This document shows positions 26,373 to 34,798 of a stretch of 64,000 bases of DNA, one piece after another. The stretch spans positions 1,639,221 through 1,703,220 of the forward strand of contig AP024673.1 of assembly GCA_025998675.1 (NCBI GenBank), written 5' to 3'. The first letter of the stretch is position 1. Each line of letters begins with the position of its first letter. Source of the stretch: Fimbriimonadales bacterium (GTDB taxonomy: Bacteria > Armatimonadota > Fimbriimonadia > Fimbriimonadales > GBS-DC). The notes under the pieces are model-generated. The model was not told the DNA's origin, did no database searches, and saw only the letters and a program-made list of their open reading frames with translations. The position numbers and the translations under genes were made by a program.

Positions 26373-26890
26373 GCTTGCTCATGGTGGGCATTGCCCTGAC
26401 GGCGGTCGGGCTGGTGGATGTCGCGCTCTTTCGCGGGCTGACGGCGGACTATCTGGCGCAGTTTCGTCAGGGCGAGCGCAGTGCGCTTGTGCGCGGCGCG
26501 TTGCTCCTCTTTCTGGTGCTGCTGCTGGGGTTCGTACTGGGCGCGGCGGCGCAGAACTACCCCGAAGGCGCGCCTGCGCAGGGTGGGTTGATGCTTCTAA
26601 TTGCGCTCTTCTTGATCCTGCTGGGGCTGGCGTTTCTGGTGGGCTACGGCGCGACGGCGTGGCTGCTCGGCGAGCGCGTGCTGCGCCTGTTCGGCGCAGC
26701 GGAGCCGCATCCGGGCTGGTGCGTGGTCGCCGCCAGCCTGCTCATCCCCAGCGTGGTATGGATTCCCGTCTTCGGATGGGCGCTGGGGCTCTACTGGCTG
26801 GCGATGACGCTGGGCGCAGTCGTGCAACGGCTGCTGGAGGGCGGGCAGGCTGCAGAATCGTCTCCGCAACAGGGGGGCGAATACCAGTAG
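26357..26890 (+). CDS. Four-TM membrane protein, unknown function
   Basis: A 177-residue protein with about four membrane segments (roughly 2-24, 45-66, 78-103 and 118-148) and a hydrophilic C-terminus. No family recognised. It starts at TTG 26357 behind AGGAGGTGAT, 16 nt inside the anti-sigma gene, so it is the third gene of the ECF operon and may take part in the same envelope response. Confidence 0.7.
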   Translation: MDGFVGLLMVGIALTAVGLVDVALFRGLTADYLAQFRQGERSALVRGALLLFLVLLLGFVLGAAAQNYPEGAPAQGGLMLLIALFLILLGLAFLVGYGATAWLLGERVLRLFGAAEPHPGWCVVAASLLIPSVVWIPVFGWALGLYWLAMTLGAVVQRLLEGGQAAESSPQQGGEYQ

Positions 26891-26970
26891 TGTACTCTCG
26901 ATTGGCGTGTCAAACTTCGTGAATGACTCGCGCACTCGTGCAGAGTCGTGCTGTTGCCCGCAGACTGCCG

Positions 26971-27000
26971 CTTTGGAGTGCTGAAGCGGGAGCTTCCGCA
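26971..27000. repeat. Dispersed palindromic repeat, family 2, truncated copy 4
   Basis: CTTTGGAGTGCTGAAGCGGG is identical to part of copy 1, then AGCTTCCGCA follows without the second hairpin arm. It seems to be a fragment left by deletion. It lies in the 184-nt gap after the ECF operon; the rest of the gap, apart from the terminator at 27047-27068, shows nothing recognisable. Confidence 0.65.
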
Positions 27001-27046
27001 TTTACGAACTATGACCAGCCGATAGGAACGGCTTGGTAAATGTAGA

Positions 27047-27068
27047 GGGGCGCACCGCCATGCGCCCC
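27047..27068 (-). terminator. Terminator hairpin of the dockerin-like gene
   Basis: GGGGCGCA (27047-27054) pairs with TGCGCCCC (27061-27068). On the minus strand it begins 6 nt after the stop codon of the gene at 27075 and is followed by TCTACATTT. Confidence 0.6.
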
Positions 27069-27074
27069 TGCTTC

Positions 27075-27476
27075 CTAACAGCCGCTGCCGAAGTTAAACA
27101 GCACGGTCAGCAGGTCAGCGTCGTCCACCGTACCGTCGCAGTTCAGGTCGGCGGGGTTCAACCCCGTCGCGCCGAAGGCGAACAGCACCTGCAAGAGGTC
27201 CGCGTCGTCCACACAGCCGTTGCCGTCCACATCGCCGTTGGAAACGATGCACGGCGTGAACCAGAAGCCGCCCGTGAGGCTGAAACTGCCCCCCGTGAGC
27301 GCACTGCTGGCGTCGGGTTGACCCACTGTGCCGCCGAGGTTGAAGCTGCCCCCCGTGGCGAAGGTAATCCCGCCGCCGTCAATCGTCCACCAGCTCAGGT
27401 CGTAGCCGCCGCCCGACTGGGCGCACGCGACGCCGATCAGCATCGCAACAAACGCACTCATCATCAGTGTTCTCAT
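27075..27476 (-). CDS. Small secreted protein with dockerin-like C-terminus
   Basis: A 133-residue exported protein. Signal peptide (MRTLMMSAFVAMLIGVACA), then a Gly-rich beta segment (FATGGSFNLGGTVGQPDA), then a pair of EF-hand-like calcium loops DVDGNGCVDDADLL and DLNCDGTVDDADLL as in type I dockerins. It ends VLFNFGSGC, nearly the same as the last residues of the HAF protein at 61846. Dockerin-like ends without cellulosomes are common in Armatimonadota and Planctomycetes; here they may serve as sorting or anchoring modules. The start is ATG 27476; an upstream extension would read through repeat DNA. Confidence 0.8.
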   Translation of the reverse strand: MRTLMMSAFVAMLIGVACAQSGGGYDLSWWTIDGGGITFATGGSFNLGGTVGQPDASSALTGGSFSLTGGFWFTPCIVSNGDVDGNGCVDDADLLQVLFAFGATGLNPADLNCDGTVDDADLLTVLFNFGSGC

Positions 27477-27507
27477 CGTTGTTGACCTCCATCGTTTTGT
27501 TGTTGTC

Positions 27508-27533
27508 CCCCTCTCCCGCGGGCGGGAGAGGGG
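27508..27533 (-). terminator. Hairpin made of a MITE-core fragment
   Basis: CCCCTCTCCCG (27508-27518) pairs with CGGGAGAGGGG (27523-27533). It is a fragment of the core of the 227-bp repeat family and sits between two leftward genes, where it can act as a terminator for the protease gene. Confidence 0.55.
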
Positions 27534-27541
27534 CAAAGGCG

Positions 27542-29122
27542 TTAGGGCGCGCCGATGCGCACGACGCCCGCGGCGCCTTCGCGTTCCAGTCGCATCGGGC
27601 GCCACAAGCGGAACCGCTCGTTGTAGTTGCCGGGCACGATGCGTACCGTGCCGTTGCTGGGCACGCAGAAGGCGCCTTCATACACGGTGTTGAACGGGTT
27701 CGCCGAAGTGCCGCGTTCAGTGCTCCCGTCGTTGCCCGGATCGCCCGCAACAGCGCGGTTCACAAAGGTCGGGTTCGCCATCTCAAAGATGTACCAGCGC
27801 AGCTCGGGAAACCCAATATCGAGGCGACCGTACCATCCATCTGTGGCGCATGGACCGCCGAACCCATCGCCATCCGTATCCGTGGCGCACGACATCGTCC
27901 CACGCACACGCCGATTGGAATCATACACAGGCGACCCAGACGCGCCTGCTGAGGTGCGAAATGAGCCCCAGTTCATGTAAAACGAGGACGCGCCTAAACA
28001 GCCCGAGTCCGCTGTTTTGGTTCCGAACTGGATGCGCTTTGGCAACAGGGCAGGATGGTTGACGCTGGTAGCCCCTCCGCCATTCGCCCAATAGTTTGGG
28101 TCCCAACCCACGAAATTGCCTGAACCTGCGGGGGCATAAAGCCCCATCAGGGTCCATTCGGAGCTGACATCGGTCTTGAGCAGAAGCGCGCCGTCGTTGC
28201 GCGGCAGAGTATTGAGATTGGGCGGGTTCTTGCCGTTGCAGGTCTGGCTCTCATAAAACCAGATGACCACCACGCCGTTTGCCTGCGCCTGAGTCGAGAT
28301 ACAGTGGCGGGCGGTCAGCATAATGGGGCAAAAATCCGACCCAGTGCGGTTCATAAGCGCGCCTGTGCAACCTGTAGTGCCAGTCAGTCGCCCGATGGCG
28401 CGCCCCTCGATAGAGTTCGCCCAGCTCGGATGACAGGTCAGGTCGGTATGACAGTCGCCTGATTGGGGATAGAAGTCCGAACTGTAGAAGTCGGCGTAGC
28501 AGTAGAACGCGCCCACAATGCGCGGGAGGGTCTCCGGCGGCGTTGTGTAGCCCGGCGGGAGATAGAACTCCAGCCCGATGGTGTCGCCGAAGATAATGGT
28601 CGACCACCATGTGCCGTCCTCGTTCAGGATGGGCGATCTGTAGGGTCCGAAGGCGGACATCGTGACCGGGTCGTACACGCGCAACTCTACGGGGCCGGGG
28701 TCGGTCATAATCACACGCAGGGCGGTGGCGTTGCGAGAGTGGAGTTCGATGCGCTTGATGCGACTGCCGTCGGGCTGTTTATGCCAGGGCGCGCGTTCGA
28801 AAATTCCCTGCGGCACATCGCCCATATATCCGATGGGCATCGTCGCTGGGGCGGGAGCGCCCACGCGGTGCGGCTGTCGGTCGTCAGGCGGCGCGAAGGT
28901 TTCAGGGAGCGCAATCTTGGTCACTGGCGTTTTGGGGGAGAGGATAGTCGTTGGCAGCGTGTGCATGCGCATCCTCTGGAAGAGTTCCGCAGGCATTTCC
29001 ATGCCATCCAGGAAGGGGCGCTCTTCGAGGTCGCCCTCGTCGTTCTGGGAGAACCCAGTAGCGACGCACCCTGCCATCAGCGCGATGAGCGCCCAGCGAG
29101 TCCATACACTGTTCAGGTTCAT
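27542..29122 (-). CDS. Secreted trypsin-like serine endopeptidase (lysyl-endopeptidase type)
   Basis: A 526-residue exported protein. After the signal peptide and a propeptide-like region to about residue 200, the protease domain shows IMLTARHC (His273), RNDGALLLKTD (likely Asp310) and SAGASGSPVYD (Ser395), in the order and spacing of Achromobacter lysyl endopeptidase-type S1 enzymes. Multiple Cys pairs (for example C208, C224, C230, C252, C265, C274) fit disulphides outside the cell. The C-terminal 100 residues resemble a right-handed repeat start. ATG 29122 is preferred to GTG 29125 for spacing from AAGGAGG. It lies 11 nt downstream of the tail-fibre-like gene. Confidence 0.85.
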   Translation of the reverse strand: MNLNSVWTRWALIALMAGCVATGFSQNDEGDLEERPFLDGMEMPAELFQRMRMHTLPTTILSPKTPVTKIALPETFAPPDDRQPHRVGAPAPATMPIGYMGDVPQGIFERAPWHKQPDGSRIKRIELHSRNATALRVIMTDPGPVELRVYDPVTMSAFGPYRSPILNEDGTWWSTIIFGDTIGLEFYLPPGYTTPPETLPRIVGAFYCYADFYSSDFYPQSGDCHTDLTCHPSWANSIEGRAIGRLTGTTGCTGALMNRTGSDFCPIMLTARHCISTQAQANGVVVIWFYESQTCNGKNPPNLNTLPRNDGALLLKTDVSSEWTLMGLYAPAGSGNFVGWDPNYWANGGGATSVNHPALLPKRIQFGTKTADSGCLGASSFYMNWGSFRTSAGASGSPVYDSNRRVRGTMSCATDTDGDGFGGPCATDGWYGRLDIGFPELRWYIFEMANPTFVNRAVAGDPGNDGSTERGTSANPFNTVYEGAFCVPSNGTVRIVPGNYNERFRLWRPMRLEREGAAGVVRIGAP

Positions 29123-29133
29123 CACGCGCCTCC

Positions 29134-30771
29134 TTATTGCAAGTTCACAAGCACAAGTACCATGCCTGTCTTGCCCTTTTCGAGCGAGGTCATCGCCTTG
29201 CCGATAACGGTTCCGTGCGCGCGGCTGGGGTCGCTTGCTTTCATCGCGTGTCCGGGCAGGTCAGAAGTGGTCAGCAGGTCGCCCTGTTCGATGGCTTCGT
29301 GTGTGGCGTCGGCGTAGACCCACACGCGCCCGCTCATCGCGATGGGGATGTGGTCGCAGCTGCCCTCCAGGTTGCCCAGCACGATGCCCTTGGACAATCC
29401 ATTCGCGCCCGCCACAACGCCTGCAACGCGCTTGTTGTACGCGCCCTGTGCCTTGCGCAGGTGTCCCGGAACCTTCGGGTCAATCTCCACCACCATGCCC
29501 GGTTCCAGCGCTTCGGTGGCGGGGAACTTCTCGGCGAGGTCGGCGCCCGTGATTTCCAGCACCTTCACCGCAACCGTGCCGTCGCCCCGAATGCTCATAA
29601 TGTCACCCGCCGTGCTGTTCCAGAAGTTGAGGCGGTCATCTGCCAGCGTAGAGCCAATCAGACCTGCGATGTGCCACTTGCGCGCGGTGTTCGTGTTGGT
29701 GAACTCCAGGCGGGCGAAGTCGGCTTGAGTCTCATGCAGGCGCAGAGTCGCGTTCGCAGTGCTGTTGCTGTTAAATTCCAGATGCAACCGAGCTGTGGGC
29801 GCGTTTGTGCCGATGCCCACGCGCCCGTTGCCCCGGACGCGCATGGTCTCGGTGAAGCTGTCGCTGCTGCCATACCCGAAGGCGATATCTGAAGCGCTCT
29901 GGTCGGCGTAGATTTGCAACAGGTTCGACTGTATCCCGAACCCGTAGTGTGCGCTGGCGTTGGAACCCCACAGGCTAATCTTGTTGCCCAGTGTGCTGGG
30001 AAAAGAGAGCGGTGTGATAGGGGAGGCGTTGTTAATCCCGATGTTGGAGCCGCTCTGAGTAATCACAGAGTCGCCCAGTGTGTTCGCGGCGGTGAACCGC
30101 GCAATACGGTTCGCCGTGCCTGAGCCGCCCAAAAAGCTCGGCGCGCCCGTGATACGCGCCCACGGCACGGAACCGCCCTGCAAAACGCCGCTCCAGCGCA
30201 CATCGCCCGACACATCCAGCGCGTAAGTAGGGGCTGCTACACCGACGCCTAGACGTCCATCGCTCAAGCCAATCCGCATACGCGAGGCGCCTGCGCCCAG
30301 AAAGTGGAAGCTATCATCGGTATCGCGGTATTGCAACCCCCAATCGGTGAACGGGGGCGAATGCGTAATCACCATGCGATTGGGGTTATCTATGCCCGAC
30401 TGGAACATGTTCAGCTGGGTTGCCGTGTTCGCATACGGGGTCGCACGAATCAGTACGCGCGGAGTGAGCGTCGTCGCGCCCACCTGAATCTCAAGATAGC
30501 AATCCGCGCCTGTCCAGATGGACGCAGGCGGGTTAAGCTGCACGGTAAACAGCCCGTTGGACACATTCACATTCAGTGTGCCCGAATCCCAGAGCGCGGT
30601 ACCGCCTGCGCTGACATCGAAGATGCGGAATCGCATCGATTGCGAGGGGTTATTCAGGGGCGCGCCGCCCTGACGCAGGTAGCCCTGATAGGTGAACGAT
30701 TGCGTTACGCCCTGCGTCCACGCGGACACAAGTAAACCACATAAACCAAGGCACCACAAAATAGTTCGCAT
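29134..30771 (-). CDS. Secreted tail-fibre-like beta-structured protein
   Basis: A 545-residue protein with signal peptide (MRTILWCLGLCGLLVSAWTQG). An N-terminal segment, FTYQGYLRQGGAPLNNPSQS, is typical of secreted proteins of environmental bacteria. The middle carries phage-tail-fibre motifs such as LGVGVAAPTYALDVSGDV and VGIGTNAPTARLHLEF. The C-terminal 130 residues, from ADLAEKFPATEALEPGMVVEIDP, resemble the terminal domain of tail-spike-type proteins (Peptidase G2/chaperone-like); self-cleavage is possible but not shown. No phage structural genes are nearby, so this is probably a cell-surface trimeric fibre. A TATAAT box lies on this strand at 30886-30891. Confidence 0.75.
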   Translation of the reverse strand: MRTILWCLGLCGLLVSAWTQGVTQSFTYQGYLRQGGAPLNNPSQSMRFRIFDVSAGGTALWDSGTLNVNVSNGLFTVQLNPPASIWTGADCYLEIQVGATTLTPRVLIRATPYANTATQLNMFQSGIDNPNRMVITHSPPFTDWGLQYRDTDDSFHFLGAGASRMRIGLSDGRLGVGVAAPTYALDVSGDVRWSGVLQGGSVPWARITGAPSFLGGSGTANRIARFTAANTLGDSVITQSGSNIGINNASPITPLSFPSTLGNKISLWGSNASAHYGFGIQSNLLQIYADQSASDIAFGYGSSDSFTETMRVRGNGRVGIGTNAPTARLHLEFNSNSTANATLRLHETQADFARLEFTNTNTARKWHIAGLIGSTLADDRLNFWNSTAGDIMSIRGDGTVAVKVLEITGADLAEKFPATEALEPGMVVEIDPKVPGHLRKAQGAYNKRVAGVVAGANGLSKGIVLGNLEGSCDHIPIAMSGRVWVYADATHEAIEQGDLLTTSDLPGHAMKASDPSRAHGTVIGKAMTSLEKGKTGMVLVLVNLQ

Positions 30772-30997
30772 GTAAGCCTCCTTCAGTAAAGTGTTAAGCG
30801 GATCTCTTGTTATGAGGGAAGGTCTGAGGATGGGTGCGGCTTGGTTTATCAGCCCCCGTCATGCGTGATCGTCGCTTATGCACCTATTATACCACAGGTT
30901 TTGGGCGAGGAAGGGGACTTAAGTTTTTCAGGAGTTAAAAGCTGGGGGCTTTGCCTGTGCGAACGCCGCAGCGCGTATCGGGTACAATTCCATCGCT
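30772..30997. other. Divergent intergenic region
   Basis: It holds a leftward TATAAT box (30886-30891, complement), about 115 nt before the tail-fibre-like gene, and a rightward GGGTACAAT box ending 9 nt before the ccmC ATG. Neither has a clear -35. The long leftward leader shows no strong hairpin I could identify. Confidence 0.4.
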
Positions 30998-31768
30998 ATG
31001 CGAATCGCCCTGTGGCTTGCGGGGGTCGGAATGCTTGCCCTGACGGCGCTTGCGTTCACCTGGGTGCCGCCAGCGCAAGATTTCCGCGATCCCGGTTCGG
31101 CGCGGATTATCCTGTTCCATGTGCCCGCCGCGATTACCTGCACGCTCTGTTTTCTGGCGGGCGGCTTTTTCGGCTGGCGCTACTTGCGGCGACGCGACCC
31201 GATGGACGATTCCCGCGCCGCCGCCGCCAACGAGGTCGGGCTGACCTTCGGAATCATCACCCTGCTGACGGGCATGGTGTTCGCGAGCATGCAGTGGGGC
31301 AAGCCGTGGCACTGGGACCCGCGCCAGACGAGCTTTCTGTTGCAGATGATGATTTACGCGGCGTATTTCGCCCTGCGCAGTTCGGTGGAGGACGATCGGC
31401 GCCGCGCCGCCGTGAGTTCGGGCTACACCGTGTTCGCCGCGCTGACCGTGCCGCTGCTGGTGTTTATCCTGCCGCGCTTGCCGATGTTTCAGGAGGTCTC
31501 GCTGCACCCCAGCAATGTGATGGCGAGCCGGCAGGGGCTGGACTGGTTCTACCGCACGGGCGTCTATCTGGGCTTCGCGACCTACTGGCTGCTGGCGTTC
31601 GGACTGTACCGACTGCGGATGGCGACCTTCGCGCTGGAGGCAAGAATCTATGAGTTGGCAGACCGCCTTGAGCATCAGCATTCTCATCGTGTGGGCTGGA
31701 ATCTTCGCGTACCTGCTGTGGCTGCAGGCGCGGATGGCGAAACTTCAGAAACGCCTGCGCGACCTTGA
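30998..31768 (+). CDS. ccmC: Heme exporter protein CcmC
   Basis: A 256-residue six-helix membrane protein of cytochrome c maturation (system I), which holds heme for transfer to CcmE. The heme-handling tryptophan-rich motif reads WGKPWHWDPRQTS, with conserved His nearby (LFHVPAA and SLHPSN). After the last helix the frame runs on as a 40-residue tail that coincides with the ccmD gene in another frame; the tail may have no function. The -10 box GGGTACAAT ends 9 nt before the ATG, so the leader is very short. Other ccm genes are not in the window. Confidence 0.93.
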   Translation: MRIALWLAGVGMLALTALAFTWVPPAQDFRDPGSARIILFHVPAAITCTLCFLAGGFFGWRYLRRRDPMDDSRAAAANEVGLTFGIITLLTGMVFASMQWGKPWHWDPRQTSFLLQMMIYAAYFALRSSVEDDRRRAAVSSGYTVFAALTVPLLVFILPRLPMFQEVSLHPSNVMASRQGLDWFYRTGVYLGFATYWLLAFGLYRLRMATFALEARIYELADRLEHQHSHRVGWNLRVPAVAAGADGETSETPARP

Positions 31769-31796
31769 GCAGGCAGGCGATCAGACGCGCGTGTAA
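31650..31796 (+). CDS. ccmD: CcmD-like small membrane protein
   Basis: A 48-residue gene overlapping the 3' end of ccmC by 119 nt in a different frame. The product starts MSWQTALSISILIVWAGIFA, a single membrane helix, followed by an amphipathic basic segment (QARMAKLQKRLRDLEQAG). Size, topology and position after ccmC are those of CcmD, which assists release of holo-CcmE. Its 3' end also overlaps the convergent gene at 31781 by 16 nt. Confidence 0.8.
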   Translation: MSWQTALSISILIVWAGIFAYLLWLQARMAKLQKRLRDLEQAGDQTRV

Positions 31797-32824
31797 AGCT
31801 CCCACTTGATTCGCGCCAGCAGGTAGCTGAGGATCGACTCGGCGCCGCGGTTCAGGTTCGCGCCCAGCGGCGTCAGTCCATCATAGACCACGCCCATCTC
31901 CGGGTCGTAGAGGGCGGTCTGGTGGATGTTGTCGCCGTGATACCACATCAGGGCGCGCGCGGCGTATTGCAGAAACGGCTTGTAGCCGTCCAGCGCCTGC
32001 CATGCGTCCAGAAACGCCTCGACGGTCGCTCCCGCGCACACGGGCTGCTGGTCGAACAGCGCACGGCTCTTGCCCCGCACATACCACCCATCCGTGCCCA
32101 CCGCGCTGAAGTAGCCCGTCTCGGCGAAGGTGGTCTCCGCTAAAAACTCGAACGCCTCCCGCGCCAGTTTGACCCACTGGGGAGTGCGTGTGCGCACGCC
32201 GCAGAGCAAAAGCGCCTGCGGCAGGCGCGGGTTCTCGTAGGTAAGGTAGTCCTCGAACCAGCGCCATTCGGGCGCGCGCGTCGCTTCGTACAGCTCCGCC
32301 AGCTCGCGTCCCCAGTGCAACAGCCGCGTATGGTTGTTGTCTGCCAGCGCCAGAAACGCCATCGCGCGCGGCGAGCGGACGGCGCGCGCATGCGTCAGGG
32401 CGCGTTCCAGAATCGGCTGCGCCCGCCGCGCCCACTCCGTGTCGGGCAACAGCTGCACGAGCATCTGCAACCCCCACACCGTGCGCCCGTGCGAGTCCTC
32501 GCTGCCCACTTCGTCGAGCCAGTTGCCCTCGGCGTCGCGGAAGTTGTGGAATCGCCCGTTCTCCAGCTGCGCCGCTTCGATGTAGGCAAGGCATATCTCG
32601 ATGAGTTCCTGCGGCAACGAGGCGTCGTCCAGCGCAAGCCAGTCGGGACGCTGCGGCGCCAGCCGGGCGAGCCACGCGCCGACAATCAAGCCGCGCGCCT
32701 GATCATCGATGGAGAAGCCATGCTCCACCCACGGCTCGGCATAGCGCGTATGTTGCCAGATTCCGAGCGGCGTGAGCAGATGGCGCAGGTGTTCCAGCCT
32801 GACCTTTGGCAACGACAGACGCAT
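31781..32824 (-). CDS. Alpha/alpha-toroid protein, companion domain of GT4 glycosyltransferases
   Basis: A 347-residue mostly helical protein. The start HLRHLLTPLGIWQHTRYAEP, then EHGFSIDDQARGLIVGAWLA, matches the helical domain often fused to or encoded with GT4 glycosyltransferases and mannoside phosphorylases (usual form: LTDDTGIxQHA...HGYxTDDNARAL). Later motifs: GWYVRGKSRALFDQQPVCAG and LNRGAESILSYLLA. It is likely to act on an oligosaccharide; the reaction is not known to me. The start is ATG 32824, 9 nt after a TACAAT box, so it is near-leaderless. A GT4 enzyme lacking this domain is encoded at 57966. Confidence 0.7.
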   Translation of the reverse strand: MRLSLPKVRLEHLRHLLTPLGIWQHTRYAEPWVEHGFSIDDQARGLIVGAWLARLAPQRPDWLALDDASLPQELIEICLAYIEAAQLENGRFHNFRDAEGNWLDEVGSEDSHGRTVWGLQMLVQLLPDTEWARRAQPILERALTHARAVRSPRAMAFLALADNNHTRLLHWGRELAELYEATRAPEWRWFEDYLTYENPRLPQALLLCGVRTRTPQWVKLAREAFEFLAETTFAETGYFSAVGTDGWYVRGKSRALFDQQPVCAGATVEAFLDAWQALDGYKPFLQYAARALMWYHGDNIHQTALYDPEMGVVYDGLTPLGANLNRGAESILSYLLARIKWELYTRV

Positions 32825-32931
32825 ACGAGCGCAATTGTACCCCCGTCGCCCGCCTGCCCGTAACGAATTTGGCAGGAGAGCAGTCTAACGGGTAGAATTA
32901 CAGCGGCGATTAGAGGAGGCGTTTTCAGCGA

Positions 32932-33510
32932 ATGAGACGGATATCGATAGCTTTTGGACTGACGGCGCTTGCTGTGCTGCTGCATGGATGCGGCGGGGGC
33001 GGCGCAGGCGATGGAGCGGGTATCGTGGCGACCGAGCGCGTCGCCTATGTGCGCGTGATTGATCCTGCAACGGGCAACCCCGTTGCAGGCGCAGAGGTCT
33101 ACTTCGTCACCGACACGGGTAACCTCCCGCTGCGGCGCGTGGTCGCAACCGCAACCTCCAACCCGAACGAAATCCCCCTGAGCGTGGCGCGTGCGATTAA
33201 GAGCAACGCGCGTGAAGGCGATTTCCTCCTGCGCAATGTCGGCGACGACCTCGTGTTCCGTGGGCTGTGGGTGCGCCGACCCGCAGGCTACACGGCGGTG
33301 GTGCGCCACACGACCCCCGACAACATCAAGCGCGTCATCCAGACGCCCGACTCGCCCACCACGCTGGCGGCATGTCTGATTGCTTCGAATCAGGCAGGCG
33401 TGGTGCGCACAGTGTTCGGCGCGCCGCGGGTGATCGATTTCGGCACGCTCGAACTCTTCCCCAACAACCCGCAGGTTCCCCCGCCGCCTGTGGACGATGT
33501 CTGTCCCTGA
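32932..33510 (+). CDS. Lipoprotein of unknown function
   Basis: A 192-residue protein with a lipoprotein signal (MRRISIAFGLTALAVLLHGC, lipobox LHGC) followed by a Gly-rich linker. The body begins VAYVRVIDPATGNPVAGAEVYFV, a carboxypeptidase-regulatory-like beta fold, and ends in a Pro-rich tail (PQVPPPPVDD). It is the first gene before the lipid A operon, and its end overlaps a possible earlier start of the next gene. GGGTAGAATT (about 32889-32898) and GAGGAGG precede it. Confidence 0.7.
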   Translation: MRRISIAFGLTALAVLLHGCGGGGAGDGAGIVATERVAYVRVIDPATGNPVAGAEVYFVTDTGNLPLRRVVATATSNPNEIPLSVARAIKSNAREGDFLLRNVGDDLVFRGLWVRRPAGYTAVVRHTTPDNIKRVIQTPDSPTTLAACLIASNQAGVVRTVFGAPRVIDFGTLELFPNNPQVPPPPVDDVCP

Positions 33511-33538
33511 GACGGCGCGGCGTGTGAGGGCGCGCGGC

Positions 33539-34798
33539 ATGCGCCCTCTGCTTCAATTCAGCCTGCTGGCGCTAACGAGCCTGACTCTGGTATGGGGCGT
33601 GGAACTGTTGCGGCGTCAGGACCCCTTCCTGCGCGTAGCACGCAACATTCCCCCCGACCAGCAGCAGCTGGAGCTTCTGCTGGAACGCCCGACACTGACC
33701 CTGCGCGACGGCGCACGCCCGCTGGCGACCCTGCACATCGACGCGCTTGCCATCGAGCGCAACCGTATTCACTGGCGCGCGACGCGGCTGCGTCAGGCGA
33801 TTTTGTATGACGAGCAGGGCAAGCCGATTGGCTCGGCGCGCGCGAACGAACTCATCTACAACTTCCCCGCGAAGCGTCTCCATATCGCAGGCGACCCGAC
33901 GCTGACCATCCGCCGCCACCCGCTGGGCGATTTCCCGCTCACCGTGCGCGCCGCACAGCTGCAATGGGATCTGCGCACGCAGCAAATTCGCGCCGACCTG
34001 CCGACGCGCCTGACCTGGCAGGACGGACAGGGCGCCATCGAACGCATGCGCTGGGACCTCGCATCGGGCGTGCTGGCGCTGGAGCGCGGCGCGTTTCGGG
34101 TGAGCAGCGCGCTGATTCAGGAACGCGCCCAGCCCAAACGCGAAATCGACATCCAGTGGGACACCGCGAAACTGCGCAGCGACTACTCGGAGGTGCGTGG
34201 GCTGCGTCTGCGCGACGGCGACACCCTCGCAACCGCCGAACGCGCCGATGTGTACGATCGCAAACGCTACGCCCTCGCCACAGGCGCGCTGCGCCTCGAA
34301 GACCCGCGCATCGACATCGAGGGCAAGCAGCTCGAAATCTGGTACGGCGAGAACCAGAAACGCGCACGCCTGCAAAACAGTGTGCGCATGCGCATCAAGC
34401 CGCGCGAGCCCCAGCCGCCCCCTAACGGCGAGGAGCCGAGCGAAATCGATCAGGCGAAACGCTTCCCCGTCGACGCGACCTGCGACGACCTCGAATACTT
34501 CTACCGACGCAAAGTCGCCCACCTGCGCGGAAACATCAAGGCGGTACAGCAACTGCCCGAAGGACGCACGCGCACCCTCTACGCCGACGAAGCCGAGTAT
34601 GACCAGAATAAAGAGACCCTCACTTTGAAAGGCAAAGTCATTCTGGACGAACCCGACCGCCTGCGCCTCGAAACCGAACTCGCAATCGTCTCCCTCAAGG
34701 AGGGGGAGGAGACCGTCGAGCTGCCGCGCGGCGCGAAGGGCGTGTTCTACTACACCGAAGAGGACGAGGAGGCAACCCCACCGAATGGCAATCGCTGA
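33539..34798 (+). CDS. LptC/LptA-like lipopolysaccharide transport protein
   Basis: A 419-residue protein with one N-terminal membrane anchor (MRPLLQFSLLALTSLTLVWG) and a long beta-rich body with OstA/LptA-like strands (ALAIERNRIHWRATRLRQAI; ERADVYDRKRYALATGALRL; EAEYDQNKETLTLKGKVIL). I infer a periplasmic LPS bridge component, with LptC-type anchor and LptA-type jelly roll in one chain. ATG 33539 has a better ribosome site than ATG 33497. Its 3' end overlaps lpxC by 14 nt, tying LPS transport to lipid A synthesis. Confidence 0.72.
   Translation: MRPLLQFSLLALTSLTLVWGVELLRRQDPFLRVARNIPPDQQQLELLLERPTLTLRDGARPLATLHIDALAIERNRIHWRATRLRQAILYDEQGKPIGSARANELIYNFPAKRLHIAGDPTLTIRRHPLGDFPLTVRAAQLQWDLRTQQIRADLPTRLTWQDGQGAIERMRWDLASGVLALERGAFRVSSALIQERAQPKREIDIQWDTAKLRSDYSEVRGLRLRDGDTLATAERADVYDRKRYALATGALRLEDPRIDIEGKQLEIWYGENQKRARLQNSVRMRIKPREPQPPPNGEEPSEIDQAKRFPVDATCDDLEYFYRRKVAHLRGNIKAVQQLPEGRTRTLYADEAEYDQNKETLTLKGKVILDEPDRLRLETELAIVSLKEGEETVELPRGAKGVFYYTEEDEEATPPNGNR

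Noticed and set aside
29134-30771. Prophage tail region
   Set aside because: Only the fibre-like protein resembles phage proteins; it has a signal peptide and neighbours are secreted enzymes, with no capsid, terminase or tail genes.
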